DNA of 28,729 bases from Lachnospira sp. UBA2821 (GCA_002351535.1 DEGR01000045.1:1-28729), one strand, 5' to 3'; numbered from the stretch's first letter, positions 1 to 7,684 are shown. Made by a program: numbers and translations. Notes: generated by a model not told the origin, from the sequence alone.

Positions 1-59
1 CCGGAAGGCTGAACTGTTACAAATCTTTTTATACACAGATTTTCCCATAAAAAGTCCTC

Positions 60-88
60 TTTTATTTTACACCCTTGTATGCTACAAT
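60..88 (+). promoter_or_regulatory. weak candidate promoter for the AI-2E family gene
   Basis: A TTTTAT box at 60-65 is followed after 17 bases by TACAAT at 83-88. The -10 box is good and the -35 box poor. Transcription would begin near 95, downstream of the ATG at 75, which fits initiation at the TTG at 141. Confidence 0.3.
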
Positions 89-140
89 TATCTACAAAAA
101 AACATACTTAACCATATCATTCAGACAAGGAGGTTTTATA

Positions 141-1484
141 TTGGAAGCCAACACCAACGACAACAATAATACTGACACACAGGCACAACAACCACAAATG
201 CAGCATGACAATAACTCCAGACATATATTTAGTAAAAACCGGAACTATTACACAATAAGCATATATGTTATAGCAACTGTTGTCATCTGTGCGATTCTGC
301 TTAAGATTATCATAAACTGGACAAGTACCGTGTCTGCAATTAACCAGATTATATCTCTGTTAAGTCCTTTCTTATTAGGATTCTTTATTGCGTATATCCT
401 TAATCCTCTTATAAGAAACACGGACGAAAAAATTTTTAATAACTTTTTCAAATTAAAGAGCAGCTCGGTCAGAAAAGCTCTTTCTATACTTTTTGTATAT
501 TTAATTGTATTCGGAATTCTTACCGTATGTATTGTCGTAGTTATACCGGAGCTTTACAACAGTATTCTCAATATATATTCAAGCATTCAGGATTATTATA
601 ATGAATTTATGAAGTTCATTAATTCTCTTAATAAGAAATACCCTGACATAGACCTTTCTTATGTCACTAATATTGTTGAGAAAAACAGCACAAATATCGT
701 CGATTTTCTTCAGGGTTCAATTGCAACTATATTACCTGTAATATACAACACATCACGTTCTGTAATATCCGGAGTAATTAATTTCTTTATTGCAGTAATT
801 GTGTCATGCTACATGCTTATAGATAAAGACATAATGAGTACCAATTCAAAGAAAGTTGTATATTCTTTCTTCAAAAAAGAAAAAGCCGACTCTTTTCTTT
901 CTACGGTATTTGAATGTAATGAAATATTCAGCGGATTCATTGTTGGAAAAGCTATCGATTCGACAATTATAGGTATATTGTGTTTTGTGTTTATGAATAT
1001 AATGCAGCTTCCATACACAGTTCTTGTAAGTGTAATAGTAGGTATACTTAATATGATTCCTTACTTCGGTCCGTTCATCGGTGCAATCCCCGGTGCAATA
1101 CTATGTCTGACCGTAAGCTGGCAGGATTCACTTATGTTTATAATTCTCGCGATTATATTACAGACTTTCGACGGTCTGTATCTTGGCCCTAAGATTCTTG
1201 GTGACAGCACCGGTTTAAGACCCTTATGGATTATTTTTGCAATATCTGCCGGTGGATTTGTGGCAGGAATAATCGGAATGTTCTTAGGCGTTCCAATCGT
1301 TGCAGTTATAGCCTTCTTATGCGACCGTTATATTAACAGAAGACTCGCTGCAAAAAACATTACCACTGATGATTTTATAGTATCACACATCCATGATGAT
1401 AACAAAAAAGCTGACTCTGACGCGGATAATAATACCAACAATAAAAAAAGCTTCAGGTTATTCAAACTCAAAGCAAAAAAATAA
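141..1484 (+). CDS. AI-2E family (PerM/YtvI-like) membrane protein
   Basis: This is a polytopic membrane protein of the AI-2E transporter family, which includes PerM, TqsA and YtvI. Members are proposed to export small molecules or act as antiporters; the substrate here is unknown. An in-frame ATG lies at 75, but AAGGAGG at 128-134 sits correctly before the TTG at 141, so I start there (447 residues). The N-terminus is a polar Asn/Gln/Asp-rich tail, followed by two hydrophobic segments (TIIYVIATVV-type and LLSPFLLGFFIAYILNPLI), an extracytoplasmic amphipathic region, and a hydrophobic C-terminal half. That half contains the family-typical stretch GILNMIPYFGPFIGAIPGA and a later LGPKILG. The tail is Asn/Lys-rich and polar. 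The gene stands alone before a bidirectional terminator. Family assignment is firm; function is not. Confidence 0.85.
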   Translation: MEANTNDNNNTDTQAQQPQMQHDNNSRHIFSKNRNYYTISIYVIATVVICAILLKIIINWTSTVSAINQIISLLSPFLLGFFIAYILNPLIRNTDEKIFNNFFKLKSSSVRKALSILFVYLIVFGILTVCIVVVIPELYNSILNIYSSIQDYYNEFMKFINSLNKKYPDIDLSYVTNIVEKNSTNIVDFLQGSIATILPVIYNTSRSVISGVINFFIAVIVSCYMLIDKDIMSTNSKKVVYSFFKKEKADSFLSTVFECNEIFSGFIVGKAIDSTIIGILCFVFMNIMQLPYTVLVSVIVGILNMIPYFGPFIGAIPGAILCLTVSWQDSLMFIILAIILQTFDGLYLGPKILGDSTGLRPLWIIFAISAGGFVAGIIGMFLGVPIVAVIAFLCDRYINRRLAAKNITTDDFIVSHIHDDNKKADSDADNNTNNKKSFRLFKLKAKK

Positions 1485-1512
1485 TTATAACTGTTCAGAA
1501 ACAGGCAAAATT

Positions 1513-1562
1513 AATAAGCTGCTGATTTAACGGCAAAAACGCCGTTCAATCAACAGCTTATT
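1513..1562. terminator. bidirectional rho-independent terminator
   Basis: Arms AATAAGCTG (1513-1521) and CAGCTTATT (1554-1562) enclose TGATT/AATCA and AACGGC/GCCGTT pairs around an AAAAAC loop. This gives a long hairpin with only isolated mismatches. It is followed by T-rich sequence on the plus strand, and on the minus strand the complement of the upstream A/T run gives TTAATTTT. It lies between two convergent genes and can serve both. Confidence 0.85.
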
Positions 1563-1606
1563 TTAATTTTATATGTCGGACAGAGTCCTGATTAACCACA
1601 CATCTC

Positions 1607-1924
1607 TTATCCAAGTTTAGCAAGCTTCTGGTCTACAACATTCTTAGTTACAGCACCCTCTATTCTCATTTTTGCCTCTCCATCCTTAAAAAAGACAAGT
1701 GTTGGTATCGACATTACCCTGTATGCTGCAGTTGTTGCCGGATTCTCATCAACATTCAATTTCACTATTTTAATTTTATTTCCCTGTTCCTTTGACACCA
1801 TGTCGAGAACAGGTACCATCATCTTGCATGGACCACACCAGTCTGCATAAAAATCAACTATAACAGGCACATCAGCCTTTAATACCTCTGCCTCAAAATT
1901 CTCATCTGTAATATGTGTAATCAT
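1607..1924 (-). CDS. trxA: thioredoxin
   Basis: A classical cytoplasmic thioredoxin of 105 residues, the usual length. It reduces protein disulfides using electrons from thioredoxin reductase. The active site WCGPC is at about residues 29-33, preceded by VDFYADW. The cis-proline motif SIPT and the FFKDGE strand-turn follow, as in the family. The frame is open upstream to an ATG at 1957, but I start at 1924 because GGAAAGGTG at 1930-1938 is correctly spaced and the protein then begins like known thioredoxins. It is the last gene of a minus-strand unit behind trmB and a possible small ORF, and it is followed by the terminator at 1513-1562. No thioredoxin reductase gene is in the window. Confidence 0.95.
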   Translation of the reverse strand: MITHITDENFEAEVLKADVPVIVDFYADWCGPCKMMVPVLDMVSKEQGNKIKIVKLNVDENPATTAAYRVMSIPTLVFFKDGEAKMRIEGAVTKNVVDQKLAKLG

Positions 1925-1950
1925 ATTATCACCTTTCCTCTCCGGGCATT

Positions 1951-2073
1951 TTAACAATGTGGGCTTATCATTTCACACACCTCATCAAATGCCTTTTTTA
2001 TTTTTAATAAAAATTTGTCCAGCCTTCTCTTGTCAGCCATAAATATACATAGTTTTTTTCTAAAGCAAAACAT
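1951..2073 (-). CDS. possible 40-residue small protein between trmB and trxA
   Basis: An open frame begins with ATG at 2073 and ends at TAA 1951-1953. AGAGGA at 2077-2082 lies just upstream, with a slightly short four-base spacing to the ATG. It starts 16 bases after the trmB stop and ends about a dozen bases before the trxA ribosome binding site. A second in-frame ATG is at 2040. The product is basic and has an amphipathic Lys/Leu/Phe-rich middle (DKFLLKIKKAFDEV) and three cysteines, with the ending ISPHC. I recognise no family. The position, ribosome binding site and fit between two genes argue for it; the short length argues against. It could be chance. Confidence 0.35.
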   Translation of the reverse strand: MFCFRKKLCIFMADKRRLDKFLLKIKKAFDEVCEMISPHC

Positions 2074-2089
2074 ATGTCCTCTGATTATT

Positions 2090-2725
2090 CTACCTGTTTA
2101 TTATCATTTTATGAATAGGATTTCCCATTGATGAAAATTTTTCTTCATATTCAGTCATAACATTGCCTTCCGCCATGTCACTATTATGCAAATCAAAAGT
2201 ATGCTTCACTACTTTCCATCCTGCCTCTGGAGCTTCCTCAAGCGAAAAATCAAATAACGGACGGTTGTCTGTCTTAAACTCTATAACACCGTCTTTTTTC
2301 AGAATACTGTCATACCTTCCAAGAAACTGTCTTGACGTAAGTCTTCTCTTTGCATGCCTGTCTTTTGGCCATGGGTCAGAAAAATTAAGATATATCTTCG
2401 ACACTTCATCTTTGTCGAACACTTCACCGATTTCCTCTGCATCCATTCTTATAAAACAGATGTTACTTATCTCGAGTTCTTCCATCTTCTCCAAAGCCCT
2501 TAAAAGGACACTGGAATATTTCTCAATACCTATATAATTAATACCAGGATTATCACTTGCAAGAGTTGTAATAAATTTTCCCTTACCCATCCCAACTTCA
2601 ATATGTATAGGATTATCATTGCCAAAAAATTCTTTCCATTTTCCTTTATACTCTTTTGGCTCATTAACCGTATACTCACTCGCCGAAATAGTTTCCCTTG
2701 AACCTTTGACATTCCTAAGTCTCAT
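2090..2725 (-). CDS. trmB: tRNA (guanine-N7-)-methyltransferase
   Basis: TrmB transfers a methyl group from SAM to N7 of guanine 46 in the variable loop of tRNAs. The 211-residue protein has the SAM-binding motif EVGMGKGKF at about residues 43-51, GIEKY at about 66-70, and the family hallmark NFSDPWPKDRHAKRRL near residues 114-129 (usually NFPDPWPK). The C-terminal TEYEEKF is also typical. The frame is open to ATG 2767, but that codon lies only a few bases after the expected transcript start. Known TrmB proteins begin MRLR, so I start at 2725. A Shine-Dalgarno run at 2738-2746 is 12 bases away, with a three-codon ORF in between. The gene has its own promoter at 2779-2807 and is divergent from the ATPase operon. 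Confidence 0.95.
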   Translation of the reverse strand: MRLRNVKGSRETISASEYTVNEPKEYKGKWKEFFGNDNPIHIEVGMGKGKFITTLASDNPGINYIGIEKYSSVLLRALEKMEELEISNICFIRMDAEEIGEVFDKDEVSKIYLNFSDPWPKDRHAKRRLTSRQFLGRYDSILKKDGVIEFKTDNRPLFDFSLEEAPEAGWKVVKHTFDLHNSDMAEGNVMTEYEEKFSSMGNPIHKMIINR

Positions 2726-2778
2726 ACTGCCATGATTCCTTTCCTTAATTTTCTGTTTGTAAAACACTATATTTGTCT

Positions 2779-2807
2779 ATAATACACTATAACAGTCGCT
2801 CTGTCAA
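2779..2807 (-). promoter_or_regulatory. sigma-A-type promoter for trmB (and trxA)
   Basis: On the minus strand a perfect TTGACA (2802-2807) is followed after exactly 17 bases by TATTAT (2779-2784). Transcription would start near 2772. This supports the internal trmB start at 2725. Confidence 0.8.
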
Positions 2808-2862
2808 AATGCTTCGCTATCTGTTACTTATATACAAAAAAACTTTGTTTTTTTTATGTTTT

Positions 2863-2891
2863 TTGTGGAAAATTTCATTATGAAGTAGTAT
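2863..2891 (+). promoter_or_regulatory. weak candidate promoter for the V/A-ATPase operon
   Basis: TTGTGG (2863-2868), 17 bases, then TAGTAT (2886-2891). Each box matches the consensus only partly, and other TATA-like boxes lie nearby, so the exact promoter is uncertain. An A7-C-TTT-G-T8 dyad sits just upstream at 2836-2855. The operon must be initiated somewhere in the divergent gap 2768-2919. Confidence 0.3.
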
Positions 2892-2919
2892 TATAAATTA
2901 TAGTATACTTCGAAAGGGG

Positions 2920-3270
2920 ATGTTTTTTACGGATACCACTATTGAAAATATTATTAACGAATTATCAAAAATAGATTCTGCCACCGAAAAAGTAATTCAG
3001 ACAGGAAATGAGGAAAAAGAAGACTATAATACCTACATCGCAGAACAGACAAGAAAATTTGATAAAGATATTGAGACATCTTCAAATCTTGAGTTAAGCA
3101 AATACGAAGATTCTCTTCGTACTGAAGCCCGCAAAAAGCTTGATACATTTACCAATGACATAGATAAAGAAAAATCCAGAATACAGTCAGCCTACGATAC
3201 ACACAAAGATGAATGGGCATCCGAAATATTTAACCGGCTGATAAACACCGGAAAAGGGGATAATATATGA
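2920..3270 (+). CDS. V/A-type ATPase peripheral stalk subunit (G/H-like)
   Basis: A highly charged, mostly helical protein of 116 residues without membrane segments. It is rich in Glu, Lys, Asp and Ser, with a coiled-coil-like middle (residues about 35-90). It is the first gene of the ATPase operon. Position, length and the C-terminal pattern (WASEIFNRLIN) match the small stalk subunit G/H that pairs with subunit E to tie the A3B3 head to subunit I. Its TGA overlaps the ATG of subunit C (ATGA at 3267-3270), so translation is coupled. The start is uncertain: the GAAAGGGG run abuts the ATG with no spacer, and no other standard start codon is near. Assignment rests mainly on context, as these subunits diverge quickly. 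Confidence 0.75.
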   Translation: MFFTDTTIENIINELSKIDSATEKVIQTGNEEKEDYNTYIAEQTRKFDKDIETSSNLELSKYEDSLRTEARKKLDTFTNDIDKEKSRIQSAYDTHKDEWASEIFNRLINTGKGDNI

Positions 3271-4322
3271 GTAGTACATTTGCTTACAGCGGACTTACAA
3301 CTAAGATAAGGGCAATGCAGGGCAAATTGATAACTGACAAAGAATATTCTTTGCTTTCAAGTCTTACTTCTGTAACAGAAGTAATACAGTTTTTACAAAA
3401 ACATCCGGGGTACTGTGATATACTTCCGGATAACACAGACGAAGATTTTTATCACAGGGGCAGACTGGAACGTCAACTCACCATTTCCCTTTATAACGAT
3501 TTTGCCAAAATATATAATTTTGCTTCCTTATCTCAGCGAAAATATATGCAGCTATATTTTCTGACATACGAAACACGTCTTCTGAAACAGCTATTCAGGG
3601 AACTGACCAATGACGGAGAGATTGTATCTGATTTTTCTGCACTTGCACCATTTTATGAACAATTTTCGTCCATTGATTTTGAAAAAGTGATTCATTCCTC
3701 TTCAACAGATGATCTTATTGATAATCTGAGAGACACAAAATATCATGAACCGCTTAGCAGGATTTCAGATATTCAGAATCCTACCTTATTCGATTACGAA
3801 TTATGTCTTGATTTATACAGATATACTGTTTTTTGGAAAAAGAAAGGGAAATACCTTTCCGGTACTGACTTGAAGGTGACTACCGAAGCATACGGCTTCA
3901 TGATTGACCTTCTCAACATTGAATGGATATTAAGATGTCACAAATATTACAACATGACCGCTTCCCAGATATACGCAATGGTTATTCCGATTAATCACCA
4001 TCTCAAATTTGCTGATTTGAAGGCTCTCGTTGAAGCCGACAGCATATCTGACTTTTTTGAAATACTTAAAAGCACAAGGTACGGCAGTTACATTTCCGAA
4101 GATTCAGATAATATGATAGAGAAATATTTCGAGGCATTAATGTTAAAACAGAACAAAAAGCTATTCAGAAATTCTCCTTATTCTCTGGCATGCGTAAACA
4201 CCTATCTTTACCTCAGAGAGATAGAAATCGAGAAGATTATAAAGATTACAGAATGCATCAGATACTCTTATTCTTCTGATGTAATTCTTAAAATCATATC
4301 CACAGATACGGAAATATATTAG
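3267..4322 (+). CDS. V/A-type ATPase subunit C
   Basis: Subunit C (equivalent to yeast Vma6/subunit d and NtpC) is the funnel-shaped adaptor that connects the central shaft to the rotating K ring. At 351 residues it has the usual length. It is soluble, helical and three-domain-like. The N-terminal YSGLTTKIRAMQGKLI and the C-terminal block with YLREIEIEKIIKITECIRY are family-typical, since the family conserves REIE and an E-x-IRY pattern there. It starts at ATGA overlapping the previous stop. The next gene follows after an AGAAAGG ribosome binding site. Confidence 0.88.
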   Translation: MSSTFAYSGLTTKIRAMQGKLITDKEYSLLSSLTSVTEVIQFLQKHPGYCDILPDNTDEDFYHRGRLERQLTISLYNDFAKIYNFASLSQRKYMQLYFLTYETRLLKQLFRELTNDGEIVSDFSALAPFYEQFSSIDFEKVIHSSSTDDLIDNLRDTKYHEPLSRISDIQNPTLFDYELCLDLYRYTVFWKKKGKYLSGTDLKVTTEAYGFMIDLLNIEWILRCHKYYNMTASQIYAMVIPINHHLKFADLKALVEADSISDFFEILKSTRYGSYISEDSDNMIEKYFEALMLKQNKKLFRNSPYSLACVNTYLYLREIEIEKIIKITECIRYSYSSDVILKIISTDTEIY

Positions 4323-4340
4323 AAAGGTTTGGTACTTTGA

Positions 4341-6272
4341 ATGATTGTAAAAATGAAATTCGTAAGTCTTACCGGTCCTACGGATGATATAGACCGAATT
4401 GTAAGCACATACTTGTCAAAGTATGAAATTCATTTGGAAAATGCATTATTAGAGTGGAACTCTTCTTCAAATTTAAAACCATATGTTGAAGCCAATCCAT
4501 ACAAAGATATGTTGCAGCATTCTTCAGAACTTATGTCTTACATTTCGGACAAAACACCGGACTCAAAAACAGACATAAACGTTGATACAGCCAACAAAAT
4601 CATCATGGATATAACCGATTCCATTCATCATATTCAGGAAGATATATCCTGTCAGGAAGAATTACTTAAAAACCTTCAGGAAAATTACGATAACATATCA
4701 CCATTTGTCAATCTTAATTATGATATATCATCTATATTTTCATTCAGGCATATAATATACCACTTTGGTAAAGTTCCGAAGAATTACTATAACCAGTTTG
4801 AAGAATATTGTGATAACACAGAATCCGTAATTAATATCAGATGCAGCGAAGATAACAGCTATATATGGTGCCTGTATTTTACCCCTGCTGTCAGGGCTGA
4901 TGTTGTGGATGCTGCATGCACATCATTGCATTTTGAAGAAACATTTATTCCGAAAGATTTCTCAGGCACTCCCGAGAAATCATGTATGGACTTACTGAAA
5001 CAGATAGATTCTGTCAAAAGCAGAATCAAAGAGCTTCGACAATCTATTACAGATAACGTCCTGAGTAAACGCAATGATATAATTAACTCACATAACCGTA
5101 TTACTTCTGCATATGAGAATTTTGATGTAAGAAAGATGGCAGCAAAAACCAATGCCGATGGAACAACATTTTATATAATCTGCGGGTGGATGGATGAAAA
5201 AGACGCAGACAGCCTTGCTCATGACATTGAATCCGATGAAAATATTATAGGAATTTTTGAGGAAGCCGGCTCACACAGGTCGCAATCTCCTCCAACCAAA
5301 CTTAAGAATCCAAGATTCTTTAAACCATTTGAAATGTTCATCGAAATGTATGGACTCCCATCTTATTACGAATTTGACCCGACGATATTTGTAGCTCTTA
5401 CCTACTGCCTTATATTCGGAGTTATGTTTGGCGATGTCGGTCAGGGACTTGTACTTCTTATAGGTGGAGCACTGTTATACAAATTCAAAAAAATGAGACT
5501 TGCATATATCATTTCATTTGCGGGCTTCTTCTCAACAATATTCGGAGTATTGTTCGGAAGTGTGTTCGGATTTGAAAATATTATAGATGCACTATGGTTA
5601 AGACCTACCGAACAAATGTCAGATTTGCCATTTATCGGTTCGCTTAATACAGTATTTGTTGTGGCAATTGCATTTGGAATGTTCCTTATACTGCTGTCTA
5701 TGATTTTCCATATTATCAATGCTGTTAAATCAAAGAACCGTGGAGACGCTCTGTTTGACACTAATGGTGTGGCAGGATTTGTATTCTACGGTGCCATCGT
5801 ATCAGTAATATTACTGTACATGACCGGCAAACCTCTGCCTGCAACAATTATACTTGTAATAATGTTTGTTATACCTCTTCTTCTTATAGCATTCAAAGAA
5901 CCCCTTTGTCATATGTTAGAAAGAAAAAGCAAATTAATTGAAGGAAGTATCGGAATGTTCTTTACACAGACCTTCTTTGAAATGTTTGAAGTTCTGTTAA
6001 GTTACTTCTCAAATACACTTTCATTCGTCCGTATCGGCGCTTTTGCGGTAAGCCATGCAGCCATGATGCAGGTCGTAATGATGCTTTCGGGAGCCGAAAG
6101 CAATTCACCAAACTGGATAGTTGTAATTCTCGGTAACCTTATAGTAATGGTAATGGAGGGATTCATAGTAGGAATTCAGGTTCTGCGTCTTGAATATTAC
6201 GAAATGTTCAGCCGCTACTACAATGGCTCCGGAAGAGAATTCAAACCATTCAGACATGTAAATACAGACTAA
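4341..6272 (+). CDS. V/A-type ATPase subunit I (a-subunit)
   Basis: Subunit I is the membrane stator that forms the ion half-channels against the K ring. Of 643 residues, about the first 345 are a soluble coiled-coil arm with the usual MIVKMK-type start. The rest is a membrane domain with about seven to eight hydrophobic helices. Landmarks are FGVMFGDVGQG, SNTLSFVRIGAFAVSHAAMM (the half-channel helix with the essential arginine) and the ending LRLEYYEMFSRYYNGSGREF, all standard for the family. The ribosome binding site AGAAAGG is 13 bases before the ATG. The 20-base leader before this gene is nearly repeated before subunit E (see findings). Confidence 0.93.
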   Translation: MIVKMKFVSLTGPTDDIDRIVSTYLSKYEIHLENALLEWNSSSNLKPYVEANPYKDMLQHSSELMSYISDKTPDSKTDINVDTANKIIMDITDSIHHIQEDISCQEELLKNLQENYDNISPFVNLNYDISSIFSFRHIIYHFGKVPKNYYNQFEEYCDNTESVINIRCSEDNSYIWCLYFTPAVRADVVDAACTSLHFEETFIPKDFSGTPEKSCMDLLKQIDSVKSRIKELRQSITDNVLSKRNDIINSHNRITSAYENFDVRKMAAKTNADGTTFYIICGWMDEKDADSLAHDIESDENIIGIFEEAGSHRSQSPPTKLKNPRFFKPFEMFIEMYGLPSYYEFDPTIFVALTYCLIFGVMFGDVGQGLVLLIGGALLYKFKKMRLAYIISFAGFFSTIFGVLFGSVFGFENIIDALWLRPTEQMSDLPFIGSLNTVFVVAIAFGMFLILLSMIFHIINAVKSKNRGDALFDTNGVAGFVFYGAIVSVILLYMTGKPLPATIILVIMFVIPLLLIAFKEPLCHMLERKSKLIEGSIGMFFTQTFFEMFEVLLSYFSNTLSFVRIGAFAVSHAAMMQVVMMLSGAESNSPNWIVVILGNLIVMVMEGFIVGIQVLRLEYYEMFSRYYNGSGREFKPFRHVNTD

Positions 6273-6311
6273 TATACATTATAATAAAGTCATTTCAAGG
6301 AGGATTAATCT

Positions 6312-6740
6312 ATGTTAATTAAAATCACACTATTTATTGCTTTAATATTAAGTATCATCATACCTTTCGCCGTATACGCAGCCGGCGAAAAGAATAAGGG
6401 ACGGTACAAAAAAGCCCTTGCTTTAAATGTCATTTCATTTTTTGGAATAATGATAATATCACAGATAATATTATTCTCAACAACAGCATTTGCAGGCGAA
6501 GCTGCTGCAACTGCTTCTGCAGGAATAAGCACCGGTCTCGGATATATTGCGGCAGCCCTCGCAACAGGCCTGTCATGCGTTGGCGGTGGTATAGCCGTTG
6601 CAAGTGCAGCAAGTGCGGCTCTCGGTGCGATAAGCGAGGATTCCTCAATCCTTGCCAAATCACTTTTGTTTGTAGGTCTTGCTGAAGGTGTATGCCTATA
6701 CGGACTTATTATATCTTTTATGATTCTTGGTAAACTTTAA
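6312..6740 (+). CDS. V/A-type ATPase subunit K (c-ring proteolipid)
   Basis: The rotor-ring proteolipid. It has 142 residues and four hydrophobic segments (about 1-24, 36-60, 73-104 and 114-140). The second pair is a classical c-subunit hairpin: Gly/Ala-rich CVGGGIAVASAASAALGAI, then GLAEGVCLYGLIISF with the ion-binding glutamate E125. The first pair is signal-like, lacks a carboxylate and resembles the hairpin poorly. The residue after E125 is glycine, not the Ser/Thr of Na+-type sites, and no partner glutamine is seen in the third helix. This leans toward H+ but does not prove it. AAGGAGG at 6297-6303 is the strongest ribosome binding site in the operon, which suits a subunit needed in many copies. 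Confidence 0.92.
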   Translation: MLIKITLFIALILSIIIPFAVYAAGEKNKGRYKKALALNVISFFGIMIISQIILFSTTAFAGEAAATASAGISTGLGYIAAALATGLSCVGGGIAVASAASAALGAISEDSSILAKSLLFVGLAEGVCLYGLIISFMILGKL

Positions 6741-6773
6741 TAGAATGCATTTTAAAAGAAATGAGGATTTTTT

Positions 6774-7082
6774 ATGCAGATATACCTTATAAGTGACAAT
6801 ATAGACACTCTTACTGGCATGAGACTTGCCGGCATACAGGGATGTGTAGTTCATAAACGTGACGAAGTCAGAGAAATGCTCGAAAAAACCATTGCTGACA
6901 AGTCTGTCGGCATAATACTGATTACCGAAAAACTTTCAAAAGAATTTCCTGAAATTACTGAGTCTGTTAAGTTAAATGTAAGAACACCTCTTATACTTGA
7001 GATTCCTGACAGACATGGCACAGGCAGAAACCCTGATTTTATAACTAATTATATCAACGAAGCAATTGGACTACAATTATAG
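6774..7082 (+). CDS. V/A-type ATPase subunit F
   Basis: Subunit F, of 102 residues, is the small Rossmann-like protein that joins subunit D in the central shaft. The start MQIYLISDNIDTLTGMRLAGI is typical, as is the later VGIILITEKL and a PLILEIPD strand. The order K-F-E differs from the K-E-C-F order common in archaea and Enterococcus. A GAGG box is spaced before the ATG. It ends in TAG, immediately followed by the AGAAAGG leader of subunit E. Confidence 0.88.
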   Translation: MQIYLISDNIDTLTGMRLAGIQGCVVHKRDEVREMLEKTIADKSVGIILITEKLSKEFPEITESVKLNVRTPLILEIPDRHGTGRNPDFITNYINEAIGLQL

Positions 7083-7096
7083 AAAGGACTGATACT

Positions 7097-7669
7097 TTGG
7101 ACGCAGAACATAAATTACAACATTTTTTTAATATTTCAGTTCAGACAGCAAGTCAGCAAAATGCTGATTCCCTTGATAAATACAAAAGCAGTCTTGATTC
7201 AGCTTTTGACGACCACAAAAACCAAATCAGACATACAGCAGACGAGACGATACTTACCAAAAAAAATATTATTTTACAATCTGTAAGAAGAGATTATTCA
7301 TCAAAGGAATCCGAAGCCAGACGTTCACTTATTAATCTTAAAAATGATATAAGAAATGATTTGTTTCACAAAGTCCGGCAGCTTATCAGTGAATTTCGTC
7401 AGACTGATGAATATACAGACTATCTAATCAACAGAATCAATTATATCGACTCCGTTGCAGGAGATGATGCGGCTGAAATATATATAGATTTATCAGACTC
7501 ACGGCTTCAAAAAACTCTTGAAGATAAAACCGGCAAAAAAATCAACATATATGACAAAGATTTTTCCGGTGGAATACGCGCAGTTATTCCTTCAAGAAAT
7601 ATACTTATTGATGAAACACTAAAAACAAAATTTAACGACATGCATGATAATTATCAAATAAAATATTAA
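7097..7669 (+). CDS. V/A-type ATPase subunit E (peripheral stalk)
   Basis: Subunit E, of 190 residues, has a charged N-terminal helix (about 1-100) that forms a coiled coil with the G/H-type subunit, and an alpha/beta C-terminal head. That head includes YIDLSDSRL and the family-like turn FSGGIRAVIPSRNILIDETL near the end, equivalent to GGVIL..DGRI..N.T in other E subunits. It starts at TTG 7097. AAAGG at 7084-7088 serves as the ribosome binding site, and no ATG or GTG in frame is better placed. It is the only gene in the operon with a clear TTG start, which may lower its expression. Confidence 0.85.
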   Translation: MDAEHKLQHFFNISVQTASQQNADSLDKYKSSLDSAFDDHKNQIRHTADETILTKKNIILQSVRRDYSSKESEARRSLINLKNDIRNDLFHKVRQLISEFRQTDEYTDYLINRINYIDSVAGDDAAEIYIDLSDSRLQKTLEDKTGKKINIYDKDFSGGIRAVIPSRNILIDETLKTKFNDMHDNYQIKY

Positions 7670-7684
7670 CAGGAGGTTACTCCA

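Noticed and set aside
20..43. AAATCT...AGATTT hairpin near the window start
   Set aside because: Only six A/T-rich pairs with a ten-base loop and no proper T-run; no upstream gene is visible to terminate.
75..140. Upstream ATG extension of the AI-2E family gene
   Set aside because: No ribosome binding site before 75, while AAGGAGG is ideally placed for TTG 141.
2163..2537. 124-residue plus-strand frame opposite trmB
   Set aside because: It lies wholly antisense to a gene with clear TrmB motifs and has no ribosome binding site.
6305..6658. 117-residue Ala-rich minus-strand frame opposite subunit K
   Set aside because: A shadow of the Gly/Ala-rich K coding sequence; no independent signals.
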